DNA from: Proteiniphilum propionicum
GTDB taxonomy: Bacteria > Bacteroidota > Bacteroidia > Bacteroidales > Dysgonomonadaceae
DNA: 64,000 nt
Direction of reading: 5' to 3'
Assembly: GCF_022267555.1 (NCBI RefSeq)
Contig: NZ_CP073586.1
Location: 2,409,501 to 2,473,500, forward strand
A model generated the notes under the pieces. The model searched no databases, was not told where the DNA came from, and worked only from the letters and a program-made list of their open reading frames with translations. This document shows, piece by piece, positions 55,802-64,000 of this stretch (positions are counted from its first letter, which is position 1; each line of letters starts with the position of its first letter). Made by a program: the position numbers and the translations under genes.

Positions 55802-56374
55802 CGACGTCGCTATGAAATAGCTTTGGACGAGAACAAATCCCTTGCAGAGTATGCATTAAAGCAGATACAGCATCTTTACCAAATAGAAAGAATGGCAGAT
55901 GAACAGAATCTGTCGTATGAGCAACGCTACAAAAAAAGGAATGAGCTTGCACGTCCCATAATGTTATCTTTTGAAAAGTGGATGGAGAAAACATATCCTA
56001 CAGTACTACCCAAAAACCGCATGGGCGAGGCTATAAGTTACTCCTACTCTTTATGGCCACGAATGAAGAATTATTTAAAAGACGGCAGATTAAAAATAGA
56101 TAATAATCTGGCAGAAAATGCCCTCAGACCGATTGCTTTGTCAAGAAAAAACTTCATGTTCTGTGGTAACCACGAAGCAGCTCAAAATACAGCAGTAATC
56201 TGCTCATTGCTTGCCTCGTGCAAAGAGTCCGGTATAAATCCAAGAGAATGGCTAAATGATGTAATAGCTAAAATGCCATACTACCAGAATCCGGGAAATG
56301 AAGATAACCTAAGAGCACTCTTGCCAAACAATTGGAAACAACAGGAGTCTAATAAAACTCTAATAATAGTCTAA
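55802..56374 (+). pseudogene. IS66 TnpC transposase, C-terminal fragment
   Basis: 191 codons: RRRYEIALDENKSLAEYALK, LKIDNNLAENALRPIALSRK (the conserved IDNN-x-AEN-x-(L/I)RP signature with the last acidic catalytic residue), NFMFCGNHEAAQNTAVICSL. The preceding catalytic part is missing. Confidence 0.85.
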
Positions 56375-56451
56375 AGAAACTCTAATAATTATCTGAGGGC
56401 CTAATTGCCAAAAGCAATTAGGAGAAAATCAAGGGGTAGTTGCTAGGGTGC

Positions 56452-56889
56452 TTACATATAATCGTAATATCTTTTATCTATTCTTGCCAATTCTATTTTT
56501 ACATATTTGTCCAAAGAATTTTCAGCTAAATAATTTTTCCAATAACTCAAAACAGAATCTGCCTTGGGCAAATACATTCCATAATCTTTCTGCCATTCTT
56601 TTTCCCACTTTTCAGAAAGTGGTTTCCAATAGATTGTGTCTTGTAAAAATTTCACATATTTAAACAGTCTGCGATAAGTAACATCGCTATATGTAGCTTT
56701 TTTTATGTCGCTCATTTCATCAACCTCTTCTCTTATATTTTCATAAAATTCAGCAAACAAGGTATCACTTTTTATGGCTTTGGATAATTCTTCTGTACTC
56801 ATTTTTTCAGAAACGGGTTTATCCGAAATACTACTACAACTGCTAAATAAAAAAATGAGTACAAAAAACAACAAATAAATCTTATTCAT
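56452..56889 (-). CDS. Hypothetical lipoprotein, C-terminus altered by IS66
   Basis: 145 residues from the ATG at 56889, preceded by an unusually strong Shine-Dalgarno AAGGAGGT for this phylum, where such sites are rare. Lipobox LFSSCSS (Cys about 18). Helical, charged mature part (SEKWEKEWQKDYGMYLP); no family recognised. The stop codon is formed by the IS66 end, so the natural tail is lost. Third gene of a minus-strand operon. Confidence 0.6.
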   Translation of the reverse strand: MNKIYLLFFVLIFLFSSCSSISDKPVSEKMSTEELSKAIKSDTLFAEFYENIREEVDEMSDIKKATYSDVTYRRLFKYVKFLQDTIYWKPLSEKWEKEWQKDYGMYLPKADSVLSYWKNYLAENSLDKYVKIELARIDKRYYDYM

Positions 56890-56899
56890 ATTTACCTCC

Positions 56900-57205
56900 T
56901 TATTTTTTACGTTTAAATACAAAATTAATTTCGGCGGTTCTTACATTGGGTTGAAGTCCCGAAACATATTCATCGTTGCCATAATTTGGGTGTACCGTCT
57001 CGGTTTTTTCATAAATTCCGACTAATTCCCAACCCTCTTTTCCAAACAAATTTAAAGATTCGTCCGAAACGTCAAATTTATTTGCTTGAAATTTCGCCAT
57101 AGTTTCTTGTTCTTCCCCTTTTACGGAAATAGTTTTATACTCCCATTTTGTGGTACACGAAATGGACAAAAGTCCTACGATTACAATTAAAAAAATCTTT
57201 TTCAT
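56900..57205 (-). CDS. DUF4177-like small lipoprotein
   Basis: 101 residues. Lipoprotein signal with LLSISC (Cys about 17). The body has KWEYKTISVKG and LNLFGKEGWELVGIY, the pattern of DUF4177 proteins (unknown function), and ends KRKK. Ten bp before the next operon gene and 2 bp after the previous one. Confidence 0.65.
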   Translation of the reverse strand: MKKIFLIVIVGLLSISCTTKWEYKTISVKGEEQETMAKFQANKFDVSDESLNLFGKEGWELVGIYEKTETVHPNYGNDEYVSGLQPNVRTAEINFVFKRKK

Positions 57206-57207
57206 CC

Positions 57208-57768
57208 CTATTTCGTTTTTAGTTCGTCAATTTTATTTTTTGCATTTGTAAATGCAGTATCTACTACTTCTCCATCTGATACAAACAAAGTTTTGTCAGA
57301 ACCGTATTTTTCAAGACTAATATACCAAGTTGCTTTTCCCTTTGAAATAAAATAACCCACTTGAAAACCATCAACTGTGGTAAATTTATTTTCCATATAG
57401 TCGGGATTGCTTGCGATATCAGCATCTACATCAGTTTTCAATGTTTTCACAGCCTTAATTACTTCAAGTAAATCAGAGTATTCAATGGAAGCTGTTGAAG
57501 ATCCGTATTTTCCTTCTTTTTCAATTTGGTAAAAATAAGTTTCACTATTTCCACTTCTAACTTTTCTAATTCGAGTTTCAGCACTCGAATATGTTGTGCT
57601 TAAATTAGGAAGTTTTGTGTCAATAAATTTTGTTATTATACCTGTTTTTGAAGAAAAAACTTCCATTTTAGTTTTGACGTTTTCTGCTTCCTTTTTAGTA
57701 TCTTGTGCACTTAACTGAAAGCATATTGATAAAAAACACACACTTGATATTAAAATTATTTTTCTCAT
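57208..57768 (-). CDS. Hypothetical secreted protein
   Basis: 186 residues from the ATG at 57768 (an earlier in-frame start at 57798 would disrupt the signal peptide). Signal peptide ISSVCFLSICFQLSAQ. Mature part unrecognised, with ETYFYQIEKEGKYGSSTASI and GFQVGYFISKGKATWYISLE, probably a mixed alpha/beta fold. First gene of the three-gene operon and closest to the recombinase at 58062, from which it is divergently transcribed. Confidence 0.6.
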   Translation of the reverse strand: MRKIILISSVCFLSICFQLSAQDTKKEAENVKTKMEVFSSKTGIITKFIDTKLPNLSTTYSSAETRIRKVRSGNSETYFYQIEKEGKYGSSTASIEYSDLLEVIKAVKTLKTDVDADIASNPDYMENKFTTVDGFQVGYFISKGKATWYISLEKYGSDKTLFVSDGEVVDTAFTNAKNKIDELKTK

Positions 57769-57890
57769 TTTTCTATCCCTTGTTTGTGTCGGGCGCAACT
57801 TCTAATTTAATTTAGCTCTGATTACTTTTTTGTTATTGATTTCTGCAATTTTTACTGGACGCACTTTCTCTACACTTGCAGGCAACGTGT

Positions 57891-57924
57891 TGTTTACGCA
57901 ATAAATATACAACTTTCGTAAACA
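57891..57924. promoter_or_regulatory. Dyad TGTTTACG-N18-CGTAAACA upstream of recombinase
   Basis: Perfect 8-bp inverted repeat in the 294-bp divergent region between the small-gene operon and the tyrosine recombinase. Spacing resembles paired recombinase arm-binding sites, but could be regulatory. Confidence 0.5.
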
Positions 57925-58018
57925 CTCGATTTATAACATTCATATACAAAGACCGGTATGAAATATTTTGCATTTATATTATATTGTTTGTTAGGTTGTT
58001 ATGTTTTATTATGATTAT

Positions 58019-58040
58019 TTCGTATTTTTGCATATACGAA
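58019..58040 (+). promoter_or_regulatory. Palindrome over the recombinase -7 element
   Basis: TTCGTAT-N8-ATACGAA overlaps a TATTTTTG -7-like element (58023-58030), 22 bp before the recombinase ATG. Candidate operator or core attachment site. Confidence 0.5.
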
Positions 58041-58061
58041 TGTTCCATAAAATCGAAAGCG

Positions 58062-58904
58062 ATGAAAATAACCTATTTGTTGAATGAGTTTGAGCGGAAA
58101 ATGATAATACAGCGATATAGTCCCAGCTCCATTCAAAACTACAAAAGTGCGGTGAGGAGTTTCCTGCAGCTGGCTGAAAAAAAATACAGCCACCCGTTGG
58201 AGATAACGGAAACGGTGATCGAGAAATACCTGTTCTGGAAAATAGAGAAACATCGCATCGGAACATCTTATCAACGTTTGATCGTGGCGTCGATAGACAA
58301 GTTTTACCTTTCCATGTTCAGCAGACAACTCAACCTCAAACATCTGTATCCCCGCTCGAAGAACAAAAGTCTGCCGGTGTACCTGACTACCCGGGAGGTG
58401 AGCCGCTTGATGGCTAAAGTGACCAACCCGAAGCACAAATGTATCGTCCAACTGTTATACGGATGCGGCCTGCGGCTAAACGAACTGCTTCACCTGAAGC
58501 TGGTAGATATCGATTCGAAGAACAAAATTATCCTGATCAGAAACGCCAAGGGAGGGAAAGACCGTGTGGTGATGCTTTCCCCCCTGTTATTGGAATCTTT
58601 AAGGCGTTACTACAAGATATATCATCCTGAGGAGTACCTGATAGAGGGGCAGGGAGGGGGTATCTACTCCGAAAAGAGCGTTCAGGTCATTGTCAAGAAT
58701 GCAGCTTTAAAAGCGGGCATAGCCAAAAAAGTAACACCTCATACCTTGCGCCATAGCTTTGCTACCCATCTCCTGGAGAATGGAACGGATATCCGGTATA
58801 TCCAGGACCTACTCGGACACAAATCGGTAAACACGACTGAAATTTATACCCATATTACCGATATTGCACAGTCAAAAATTAAAAGTCCGCTCGATTTGCT
58901 TTGA
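58062..58904 (+). CDS. IntI/Xer-like tyrosine recombinase
   Basis: 280 residues from the ATG at 58062; the frame extends upstream but without a plausible domain. Core-binding domain (LNEFERKMIIQRYSPSSIQN), then catalytic LLYGCGLRLNELLHLKLVDI (Arg), RNAKGGKDRVV (Lys), TPHTLRHSFATHLLENGTDI (HxxR), DLLGHKSVNTTEIYTHI (His, Tyr). The C-terminus SPLDLL matches the RSPLD ending of integron integrases, but the extra IntI helix between boxes I and II is not evident. It reads away from the minus-strand small-gene array, with two dyads at its 5' side, the layout of an integron integrase. A simple phage-type or Xer paralogue is the alternative. Confidence 0.85.
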   Translation: MKITYLLNEFERKMIIQRYSPSSIQNYKSAVRSFLQLAEKKYSHPLEITETVIEKYLFWKIEKHRIGTSYQRLIVASIDKFYLSMFSRQLNLKHLYPRSKNKSLPVYLTTREVSRLMAKVTNPKHKCIVQLLYGCGLRLNELLHLKLVDIDSKNKIILIRNAKGGKDRVVMLSPLLLESLRRYYKIYHPEEYLIEGQGGGIYSEKSVQVIVKNAALKAGIAKKVTPHTLRHSFATHLLENGTDIRYIQDLLGHKSVNTTEIYTHITDIAQSKIKSPLDLL

Positions 58905-58915
58905 TACCGTCAGAC

Positions 58916-58973
58916 TGCAAATGCAATAAAAAAGCAATTACAGCCAGGTAGTTGCTTTTTTATTGCATTTGCA
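58916..58973. terminator. 22-bp perfect hairpin, bidirectional terminator
   Basis: TGCAAATGCAATAAAAAAGC and its complement form a perfect 22-bp stem with a 14-nt loop, T-rich on both strands. It ends the recombinase gene and the opposing receptor remnant; it may also mark the island border. Confidence 0.75.
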
Positions 58974-59367
58974 CCCCGCCGAGGGTGTTGCTGTAGGAGA
59001 AGTTGGGAAACCAGCGTGCATAATGACGGCTTTGCTCCTCCATCTTCACATCGTCACTGTAATAATTGGAGTGGACATTCTCGAAGCGGACTCCGGCAGT
59101 TATCTGTCCGATGGGAGCTGAACGTGAGTACTCTGCAAAGAAAGCGTTATTTTCGTCGTGGATGGCTGTATTGAATGATACCCGTAGAAGCGCATTGGAA
59201 CATTTGTTATCAGCAAGAAGTAAAAACGCACCCTCCTGATCGGTCGTCGTCCCCAAGATAAGTGTAGAATCGGGGAGAGAGTAAATGGCTACATTGGCGA
59301 ATTGGGCATTCAGTGGCATTATTATTCCACACAGGAACAACGAAAATAGAATTTTGTGAGTCATCAT
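58960..59367 (-). pseudogene. TonB-dependent-receptor-like remnant with internal deletion
   Basis: 135 codons. Signal peptide (LFSLFLCGIIMPLNAQ), the start of a carboxypeptidase-regulatory-like domain (VAIYSLPDSTLILGTTTDQE), then an abrupt jump at about residue 68 to barrel sequence (ENNAFFAEYSRSAPIGQITA, ARWFPNFSYSNTLGGVQMQ) that belongs several hundred residues later in this receptor family. It stops where the recombinase's hairpin begins. Inner deletion and lost C-terminus: non-functional. Confidence 0.7.
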
Positions 59368-59565
59368 ATTTTTATTTAATTCGATGATATGACCATATCT
59401 CCAATCGTTTGGTTACAAAAAAAATTGTACCTTGCAGCTTTATATTCTTTTTAATTCAATATTTGCATAGATACTTGCTTACATAGATCTATTCATATGT
59501 ATATGGTTGTAATTGAGATAGATGCGAAAATTTAATTTTAATATATACTTGTTGATTCCTGACTT

Positions 59566-60630
59566 ATGCCTCACACACCACTGAAACGCAAAGAGGATAT
59601 AGGGCTGTCTCCGTATGAACTGAAGTTTCGGGGCCGGCATCGTTCCGAAGAAGTACAAATGACCGTTTTCGATATCGATACCGAAAATGTGAATCAAGCA
59701 GTAATCCATTCTGCAGAAGAGCTTCAACCGTATTTAGATTCAGGTACTCTCACCTGGCTGAATATAGACGGGCTGCACAATGAGAAGCTGATGAGGGATT
59801 TGGCGGACTACCTGAATATTCCGGCTGATATATTGTCGGATGTAATGGAGCCGGGAACTCGCCCCCAGATGGAGGAGTTTGACAATGGCCTTTTTGTCTC
59901 CATAAAGATGATGCAGTTCAGTGAGAAGTTGAATCAGGTCTCGATAGATAATCTGAGTATCGTGATGACGAATAATATGCTGATCTCTTTTCAGGAAGAG
60001 AGTAGCAATCTGTTTAATCCCGTTAAAGATCGCCTTTGGAAGCACTATAAGAGATTCAAGGTTTTGGGGGCCGATTATCTTGCTTTTGCCTTGCTTGATG
60101 TGGTGATTGATAATTACATTTTCATTCTTGGAATGCTTGGCGAAAAAATAGAGAACCTTGAGAACAGAATGGTGCTTAGCCCCGACAGGGTAACACTTAA
60201 GGCAATTAACCTGCTAAAGCACGAACTTAGTGATCTTGGACGTTATATAAAACCTGCCAGGGAGATGATTATGAGCCTTGTGAAGCTTGATAGCGACTTT
60301 ATCGGCCCTGAAAACGAGAAGCACTACAAAGAGCTCCAGGATAATATAAACCAGGCGGTGGAACTGCTCGATTATTACCATGAGCTCCTGTACGATGAGT
60401 TGAATATTTATCATTCGTCAATGAGTACTAGGCTTAACGACATTATGGCGCTGCTGACAGTCTTTTCCGTGATATTCATCCCGCTAACTTTTATCGTAGG
60501 AGTTTATGGAATGAATTTCGACAACATGCCCGAACTGCACACACGGTATGGTTACATTATCGTTTGGGTAGTAATGCTGCTGATTGTAATCGGTATGCTC
60601 TGGTATTTTAAAAAGAAAAAGTGGTTCTGA
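59566..60630 (+). CDS. corA: CorA-type magnesium transporter
   Basis: 354 residues. Large N-terminal cytoplasmic domain and two C-terminal membrane helices (IMALLTVFSVIFIPLTFIVG and IIVWVVMLLIVIGMLWYF), with the channel signature YGMNFDNMPEL (GMN) between them and a basic tail. Pentameric Mg2+/Co2+ channel. Stand-alone gene next to the accessory island. Confidence 0.93.
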   Translation: MPHTPLKRKEDIGLSPYELKFRGRHRSEEVQMTVFDIDTENVNQAVIHSAEELQPYLDSGTLTWLNIDGLHNEKLMRDLADYLNIPADILSDVMEPGTRPQMEEFDNGLFVSIKMMQFSEKLNQVSIDNLSIVMTNNMLISFQEESSNLFNPVKDRLWKHYKRFKVLGADYLAFALLDVVIDNYIFILGMLGEKIENLENRMVLSPDRVTLKAINLLKHELSDLGRYIKPAREMIMSLVKLDSDFIGPENEKHYKELQDNINQAVELLDYYHELLYDELNIYHSSMSTRLNDIMALLTVFSVIFIPLTFIVGVYGMNFDNMPELHTRYGYIIVWVVMLLIVIGMLWYFKKKKWF

Positions 60631-60715
60631 TATATAAACAAGAAAAGCTTAACCACTACAGCTTGAATAGCCGATTGGTTAAGCCCTGAATTGTATTTCT
60701 TCCTGCAGATAGGTT

Positions 60716-61414
60716 CTACATCTTGCCGCCGCCACGCATACTTATGTGGTCAATAACAGGGCTGATGTTAAAATATACCCTTTCCACCCCGAAACGATTC
60801 TCTCCGACAGAGAGATAATTGACTTTGTTCCCTTTCATAATTTTGTCTTCCCCACCGAAGTTGTATCCCAAAAAGGGCAGTATATCATATTCATGTGCCA
60901 TTTTAATCACGTAGAACGGGGTCTTGTCCGACATACCATCGCCGGTCCCTATGATAGCATCCTGTACAATTCTTCTCTGACGGGCCACACTTTTATATTC
61001 TTCCGTATTGTTCTGCTGCGCATATACCAGAAGTTTAGCGTTCAGCGCACGCAGATTGAATGGATCTTCCTGAAGCAATGCATCAGAGTATTGCAAAATA
61101 TTTAAATAATCATCTCGGGTAAACGATTTTTTCGATATTATCTCAGCCAGCTTGCTGTTATATTCCGAGGTGTCTGTGGGAACATACCCCGGCTGATACA
61201 CATAACCGAAATACAGGTGTCTCCCCTCTTCCGGAGTCATTTTAGTTGTCGCCGACTGATATTTTTTCATCAGATTCGGATAGTAGTAGGAAGATGCCGG
61301 CTCTTTCACGTTTCTCTCAATCTGCGCAAAATCGGGAGCTTCAAAAAAATCCTGCGACTGTGCCGCGAAGATAACAGACGCGGTAAAAGTGAGTACCAAC
61401 AGTAGTTTATGCAT
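60716..61414 (-). CDS. DUF4919-like secreted protein
   Basis: 232 residues from the ATG at 61414, which starts a proper signal peptide (LLLVLTFTASVIFAAQSQ). Mature part has PASSYYYPNLMKKYQ, GRHLYFGYVYQPGY and LQEDPFNLRALNAKLLVYA (helical, TPR-like), resembling DUF4919, of unknown function. Predicted periplasmic. Transcribed toward corA and downstream of fabD (77 bp gap). Confidence 0.7.
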   Translation of the reverse strand: MHKLLLVLTFTASVIFAAQSQDFFEAPDFAQIERNVKEPASSYYYPNLMKKYQSATTKMTPEEGRHLYFGYVYQPGYVPTDTSEYNSKLAEIISKKSFTRDDYLNILQYSDALLQEDPFNLRALNAKLLVYAQQNNTEEYKSVARQRRIVQDAIIGTGDGMSDKTPFYVIKMAHEYDILPFLGYNFGGEDKIMKGNKVNYLSVGENRFGVERVYFNISPVIDHISMRGGGKM

Positions 61415-61491
61415 AGTCTTTTGTATTATTTGTTGCTTAACAAAAGTATTTTCTAATTTTCGTTTAAACAAAAAAATGTTCCTAACAAAGC

Positions 61492-62379
61492 TTAAAGAGA
61501 CTGTTTACCTGAAACGGCAACACTCTTGTCTATTTTTGATATCAATCCCTGCAATACATTTCCCGGTCCCAGCTCCACGAATTCTCTTGCCCCGTCGGCA
61601 ATCATGTTTTGTACCGACTGTGTCCATTTTACGGGTGAGGTGAGCTGAGCGATCAGATTTTTCTTGATGGTAACCGGATCGGTTTCTCCCACGGTAGATA
61701 CGTTCTGGTATACCGGACAGCCTGGTGCCGATATCACCGTTGCCTCAATTGCCTCCATCAGCTCCACTCTTGCAGGTTCCATAAGCGGAGAGTGAAAAGC
61801 TCCGCCTACTTTCAGCGGAAGAGCACGTCTGGCACCGGCCTCTTTCATCAACTCACACGCTTTTTCTATTCCGGTGTTGGATCCTGAGATCACTATCTGC
61901 CCCGGACAGTTGTAGTTGGCAGCTACCACCACATCATCTATCGATGCGCATATCTCCTCCACCTTCTCGTCGGCCAGTCCCAGTACAGCGGCCATAGTCG
62001 ATGGGTTGGCCTCGCAGGCTTTCTGCATTGCCAGTGCTCGTGCATATACCAGCCTAAGGCCGTCCTCAAACGACAAAGCTCCAGCTGCCACTAAAGCGGA
62101 GAATTCACCCAGTGAATGTCCGGCGGCCATATCCGGTTTAAACTCGTCTCCCAGACTCTTTGCAAGGATCACCGAGTGAAGGAAGATTGCCGGCTGGGTC
62201 ACCCTGGTCTGACGAAGGTCCTCTTCCGTTCCCGCAAACATCAGGTCTGTAATCCGGAACCCCAGTACCTCGTTTGCTTTCTCGAAAAGCTTCTTCGCTA
62301 AGGGCAATTTATCATATAACTCTTTTCCCATACCCACAAACTGGGCCCCCTGTCCGGGGAATACGTATGCTATTTTCAT
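61492..62379 (-). CDS. fabD: Malonyl-CoA-ACP transacylase
   Basis: 295 residues from the ATG at 62379 (MKIAYVFPGQGAQFVGMG). Charges ACP with malonate for fatty-acid elongation. Nucleophile elbow AAGHSLGEFSAL (Ser about 91), FPGQGAQ at the N-terminus, QPAIFLHSV, and the catalytic His in VGGAFHSPLM. Length normal. Monocistronic or coupled with the secreted protein downstream. Confidence 0.94.
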   Translation of the reverse strand: MKIAYVFPGQGAQFVGMGKELYDKLPLAKKLFEKANEVLGFRITDLMFAGTEEDLRQTRVTQPAIFLHSVILAKSLGDEFKPDMAAGHSLGEFSALVAAGALSFEDGLRLVYARALAMQKACEANPSTMAAVLGLADEKVEEICASIDDVVVAANYNCPGQIVISGSNTGIEKACELMKEAGARRALPLKVGGAFHSPLMEPARVELMEAIEATVISAPGCPVYQNVSTVGETDPVTIKKNLIAQLTSPVKWTQSVQNMIADGAREFVELGPGNVLQGLISKIDKSVAVSGKQSL

Positions 62380-62469
62380 AATTTTAAATACTTTATTTTC
62401 GTTCAGATATTTATAAAGACACAAACGGGCTAAGCCAGGTTATGTTCAATTTTTGCTCTCAATTATGAT

Positions 62470-62556
62470 TGCTGGATGGCGACCTCCGACAGCTGGTTGC
62501 TGACCTCCTACCTCCGACAGTTGGTCGTACGTTGGCGAGCACCGGCCTCCGACTGC
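62470..62556. repeat. Short degenerate repeats CCTCCGACAGYTGGT
   Basis: CCTCCGACAGCTGGT and CCTCCGACAGTTGGT about 30 bp apart, then CCTCCGACTG, with the related TGACCTCCTA between. GC-rich island between fabD and the ligase; no gene. Too irregular for CRISPR. Confidence 0.6.
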
Positions 62557-64000
62557 TATTTATTTTTTTCCCTTATTTCAACCCGACGTATCTTCCCGCT
62601 TATTGTTTTAGGAAGCTCATCAACAAACTCAATAACACGCGGATATTTGTAGGGAGCCGTAACATTCTTCACATGTGTCTGAATATCCTTTGCCAGTTCA
62701 TCACCCGCTTTTGTTTTATACTCCTCCGCCAGCACAATGGTCGCCTTTATGACCTGCCCCCTTATATCATCCGGTACACCTGTTATTGCACATTCAACCA
62801 CAGCCGGGTGCGTCATTACGGCACTTTCCACCTCGAACGGGCCAATGCGGTAGCCCGAGCTTTTGATCACATCATCGGTACGACCTACGAACCAGTAGTA
62901 GCCATCCTCATCGCGCCATGCCATATCGCCCGTGTGGTAGATATTGTTGGCATAAACCTCTCCGGTAAGCTTCTCGTCACGGTAATATCCCATGAACAGT
63001 GAAAGAGGATGCTTCCCGTCGGTATGGAAAACTATCTCTCCCTGTTCACCGTCCTCGGCCGGTCGCCCGTCGTGCGTGAGCAGGTCCATATTGTACAGCG
63101 GGTTTGGAACACCCATAGATCCCGGTTTCGGCTCCATCCACGGGAAAGTGATAATTGTAGGAGCAGTTTCGGTCTGGCCGAAAGCCTCCATCATCTTTAT
63201 ACCTGTCTGCTTATAGAATGTTTCAAATACTGACGGGTTAAGTGCTTCGCCCGCTGTGGTACAGTATTGCAGCGAAGAGAGGTCGTATTTGCTCAGATCT
63301 TCACGGATAAGGAATCGGAATATTGTTGGAGGTGCGCAAAACGACGTCACCTTATAGTCAGATATCATCCGCAGCATATCCTTGGGGATAAAATGGCCTT
63401 CAAAGTCGTACACGAAAACGCAGGCCCCCACTATCCACTGTCCGTATAGCTTCCCCCATACCGCTTTGGCCCATCCTGTATCTGCCACGGTGAGGTGAAT
63501 ACTATCCTCGTTAAGATTGTGCCAGTATTTGGCTGTGGTAATGTGTCCGAGAGGGTAGGTAAAATCGTGTATTACCATCTTGGGTTGACCTGTTGTGCCC
63601 GATGTGAAGTAGAGTATCATGATATCGTTGTTACTGTTTACCTTTCCCGGCCTCACAAAGGGGGCTGCCTCCTCTACTCCCCGGTGAAAATTGATCCACC
63701 CTTCGGGAGTATGTTCGCCCACCATAATACGTTGTTTTACAGTAGGTGATTTTGGCATAGCCAGGTTCACGTGCCCTATAAGGTTATCGTCTTCAGTAGC
63801 CACAATCGCTTTAATACTTGCCGCGTTATTGCGATACACTATATCCTTATCGGTAAGCAGATGCGTTGCCGGAATGGCTATTGCCCCAATCTTATGCAGA
63901 GCCAGGATGGTTTGCCAGAACTCAATTCTACGTTTGAGTATAAGCATAACCATATCTCCTTTTCCAATGCCGAGCGACTGAAAGAACGACGCTGTTCTGT
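62556..64000 (-). CDS. Acyl-CoA synthetase (AMP-forming), 5' end outside window
   Basis: At least 481 residues; the frame is open to base 64000. ANL-family ligase that adenylates a carboxylic acid and transfers it to CoA. Motifs: [13 protein letters not shown] (P-loop), [36 protein letters not shown] (A7), [12 protein letters not shown] (hinge) and [14 protein letters not shown] (A10 Lys). Resembles acetyl-CoA or medium-chain acyl-CoA synthetases; the acid is not clear. Upstream of fabD on the same strand. Confidence 0.9.
   Translation of the reverse strand, partial: RTASFFQSLGIGKGDMVMLILKRRIEFWQTILALHKIGAIAIPATHLLTDKDIVYRNNAASIKAIVATEDDNLIGHVNLAMPKSPTVKQRIMVGEHTPEGWINFHRGVEEAAPFVRPGKVNSNNDIMILYFTSGTTGQPKMVIHDFTYPLGHITTAKYWHNLNEDSIHLTVADTGWAKAVWGKLYGQWIVGACVFVYDFEGHFIPKDMLRMISDYKVTSFCAPPTIFRFLIREDLSKYDLSSLQYCTTAGEALNPSVFETFYKQTGIKMMEAFGQTETAPTIITFPWMEPKPGSMGVPNPLYNMDLLTHDGRPAEDGEQGEIVFHTDGKHPLSLFMGYYRDEKLTGEVYANNIYHTGDMAWRDEDGYYWFVGRTDDVIKSSGYRIGPFEVESAVMTHPAVVECAITGVPDDIRGQVIKATIVLAEEYKTKAGDELAKDIQTHVKNVTAPYKYPRVIEFVDELPKTISGKIRRVEIREKNK

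Larger units (their letters stand above)
50907..56455 (+). mobile_element. IS66-family element, disrupted by RIT and IS3 insertions
   Basis: Ends are GTAAGCACCC (50907) and GGGTGCTTAC (56455), perfect 10-bp inverted repeats. The usual tnpA-tnpB-tnpC order is present, but tnpC is split: its start is at 51792-52050 and its end at 55802-56374, with the middle missing and 3.75 kb of other mobile DNA between. No 8-bp target duplication (GTTTTTTT versus ATATAATC), so a rearrangement involving the flanks is likely. A 9-bp hairpin CCTAATTGC/GCAATTAGG is near the right end. Confidence 0.85.

Noticed and set aside
62470-62556. Spaced GC-rich repeats as a possible CRISPR
   Set aside because: Units of about 15 bp, irregular spacing, only two to three copies and no cas genes.

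Overview
The window is bacterial chromosome from a member of the Bacteroidota, most likely order Bacteroidales (a Dysgonomonadaceae/Porphyromonadaceae-like strict anaerobe; the family-level guess is inference). Evidence: TamB paired with a lipoprotein-type TamA, a BACON/CotH lipoprotein, split methylmalonyl-CoA mutase subunits, PorT-type barrels, several TAnnTTTG -7 promoter elements, and IS1182, IS66, IS3 and RIT elements typical of this phylum. No rRNA or CRISPR array was seen; there is one tRNA.

Layout. (1) 1-7153: queA 3' end, then tamB-tamA. (2) 7177-10816: a CotH surface lipoprotein whose upstream region was hit by an IS1182-family element with a damaged transposase. (3) 11380-24721: tRNA-Gln and housekeeping genes (DgkA, a zinc-ribbon membrane protein, UvrB, formate-THF ligase, HemW, an HD hydrolase, GDPD, a divergent tryptophanase/tyrosine phenol-lyase relative, ROK sugar kinase, metallophosphoesterase). 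(4) 24923-36150: purH, the complete rod-shape cluster mreBCD-mrdA-rodA, an SDR, a putative zinc peptidase and mtgA. (5) 36286-37499: a probable NO-stress pair, YgbA-like protein plus an RIC-like/LuxR regulator. (6) 37520-43451: creatininase-like protein and the mutA-UbiA-mutB propionate/succinate block, closed by a strong terminator.

(7) 43531-47555: minus-strand surface gene cluster (lipoproteins and two beta-barrels) led by a Crp/Fnr regulator; a perfect FNR-type dyad sits at about -41 of the downstream predicted promoter. Its far end carries a truncated B1 metallo-beta-lactamase.

(8) 47700-58975: accessory island. Small genes (parDE, a macro-domain chimera, hypotheticals, a three-gene lipoprotein operon) all read leftward, away from a rightward IntI/Xer-like tyrosine recombinase at 58062-58904. 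Two long imperfect palindromes (48659-48781, 49786-49902) lie next to these genes and share the edge sequence AACGGTYRARTGTAT; they look like attC-type recombination sites. A gutted group II intron follows directly after one of them. The array is split by an IS66 that was itself invaded by a RIT (recombinases in trio) element and an IS3. I regard this integron-like arrangement as the most interesting signal, but it is an inference from layout and sequence symmetry.

(9) 58960-64000: deletion-scarred TonB-dependent receptor remnant, then corA, a DUF4919-like secreted protein, fabD and an acyl-CoA synthetase that runs off the window.
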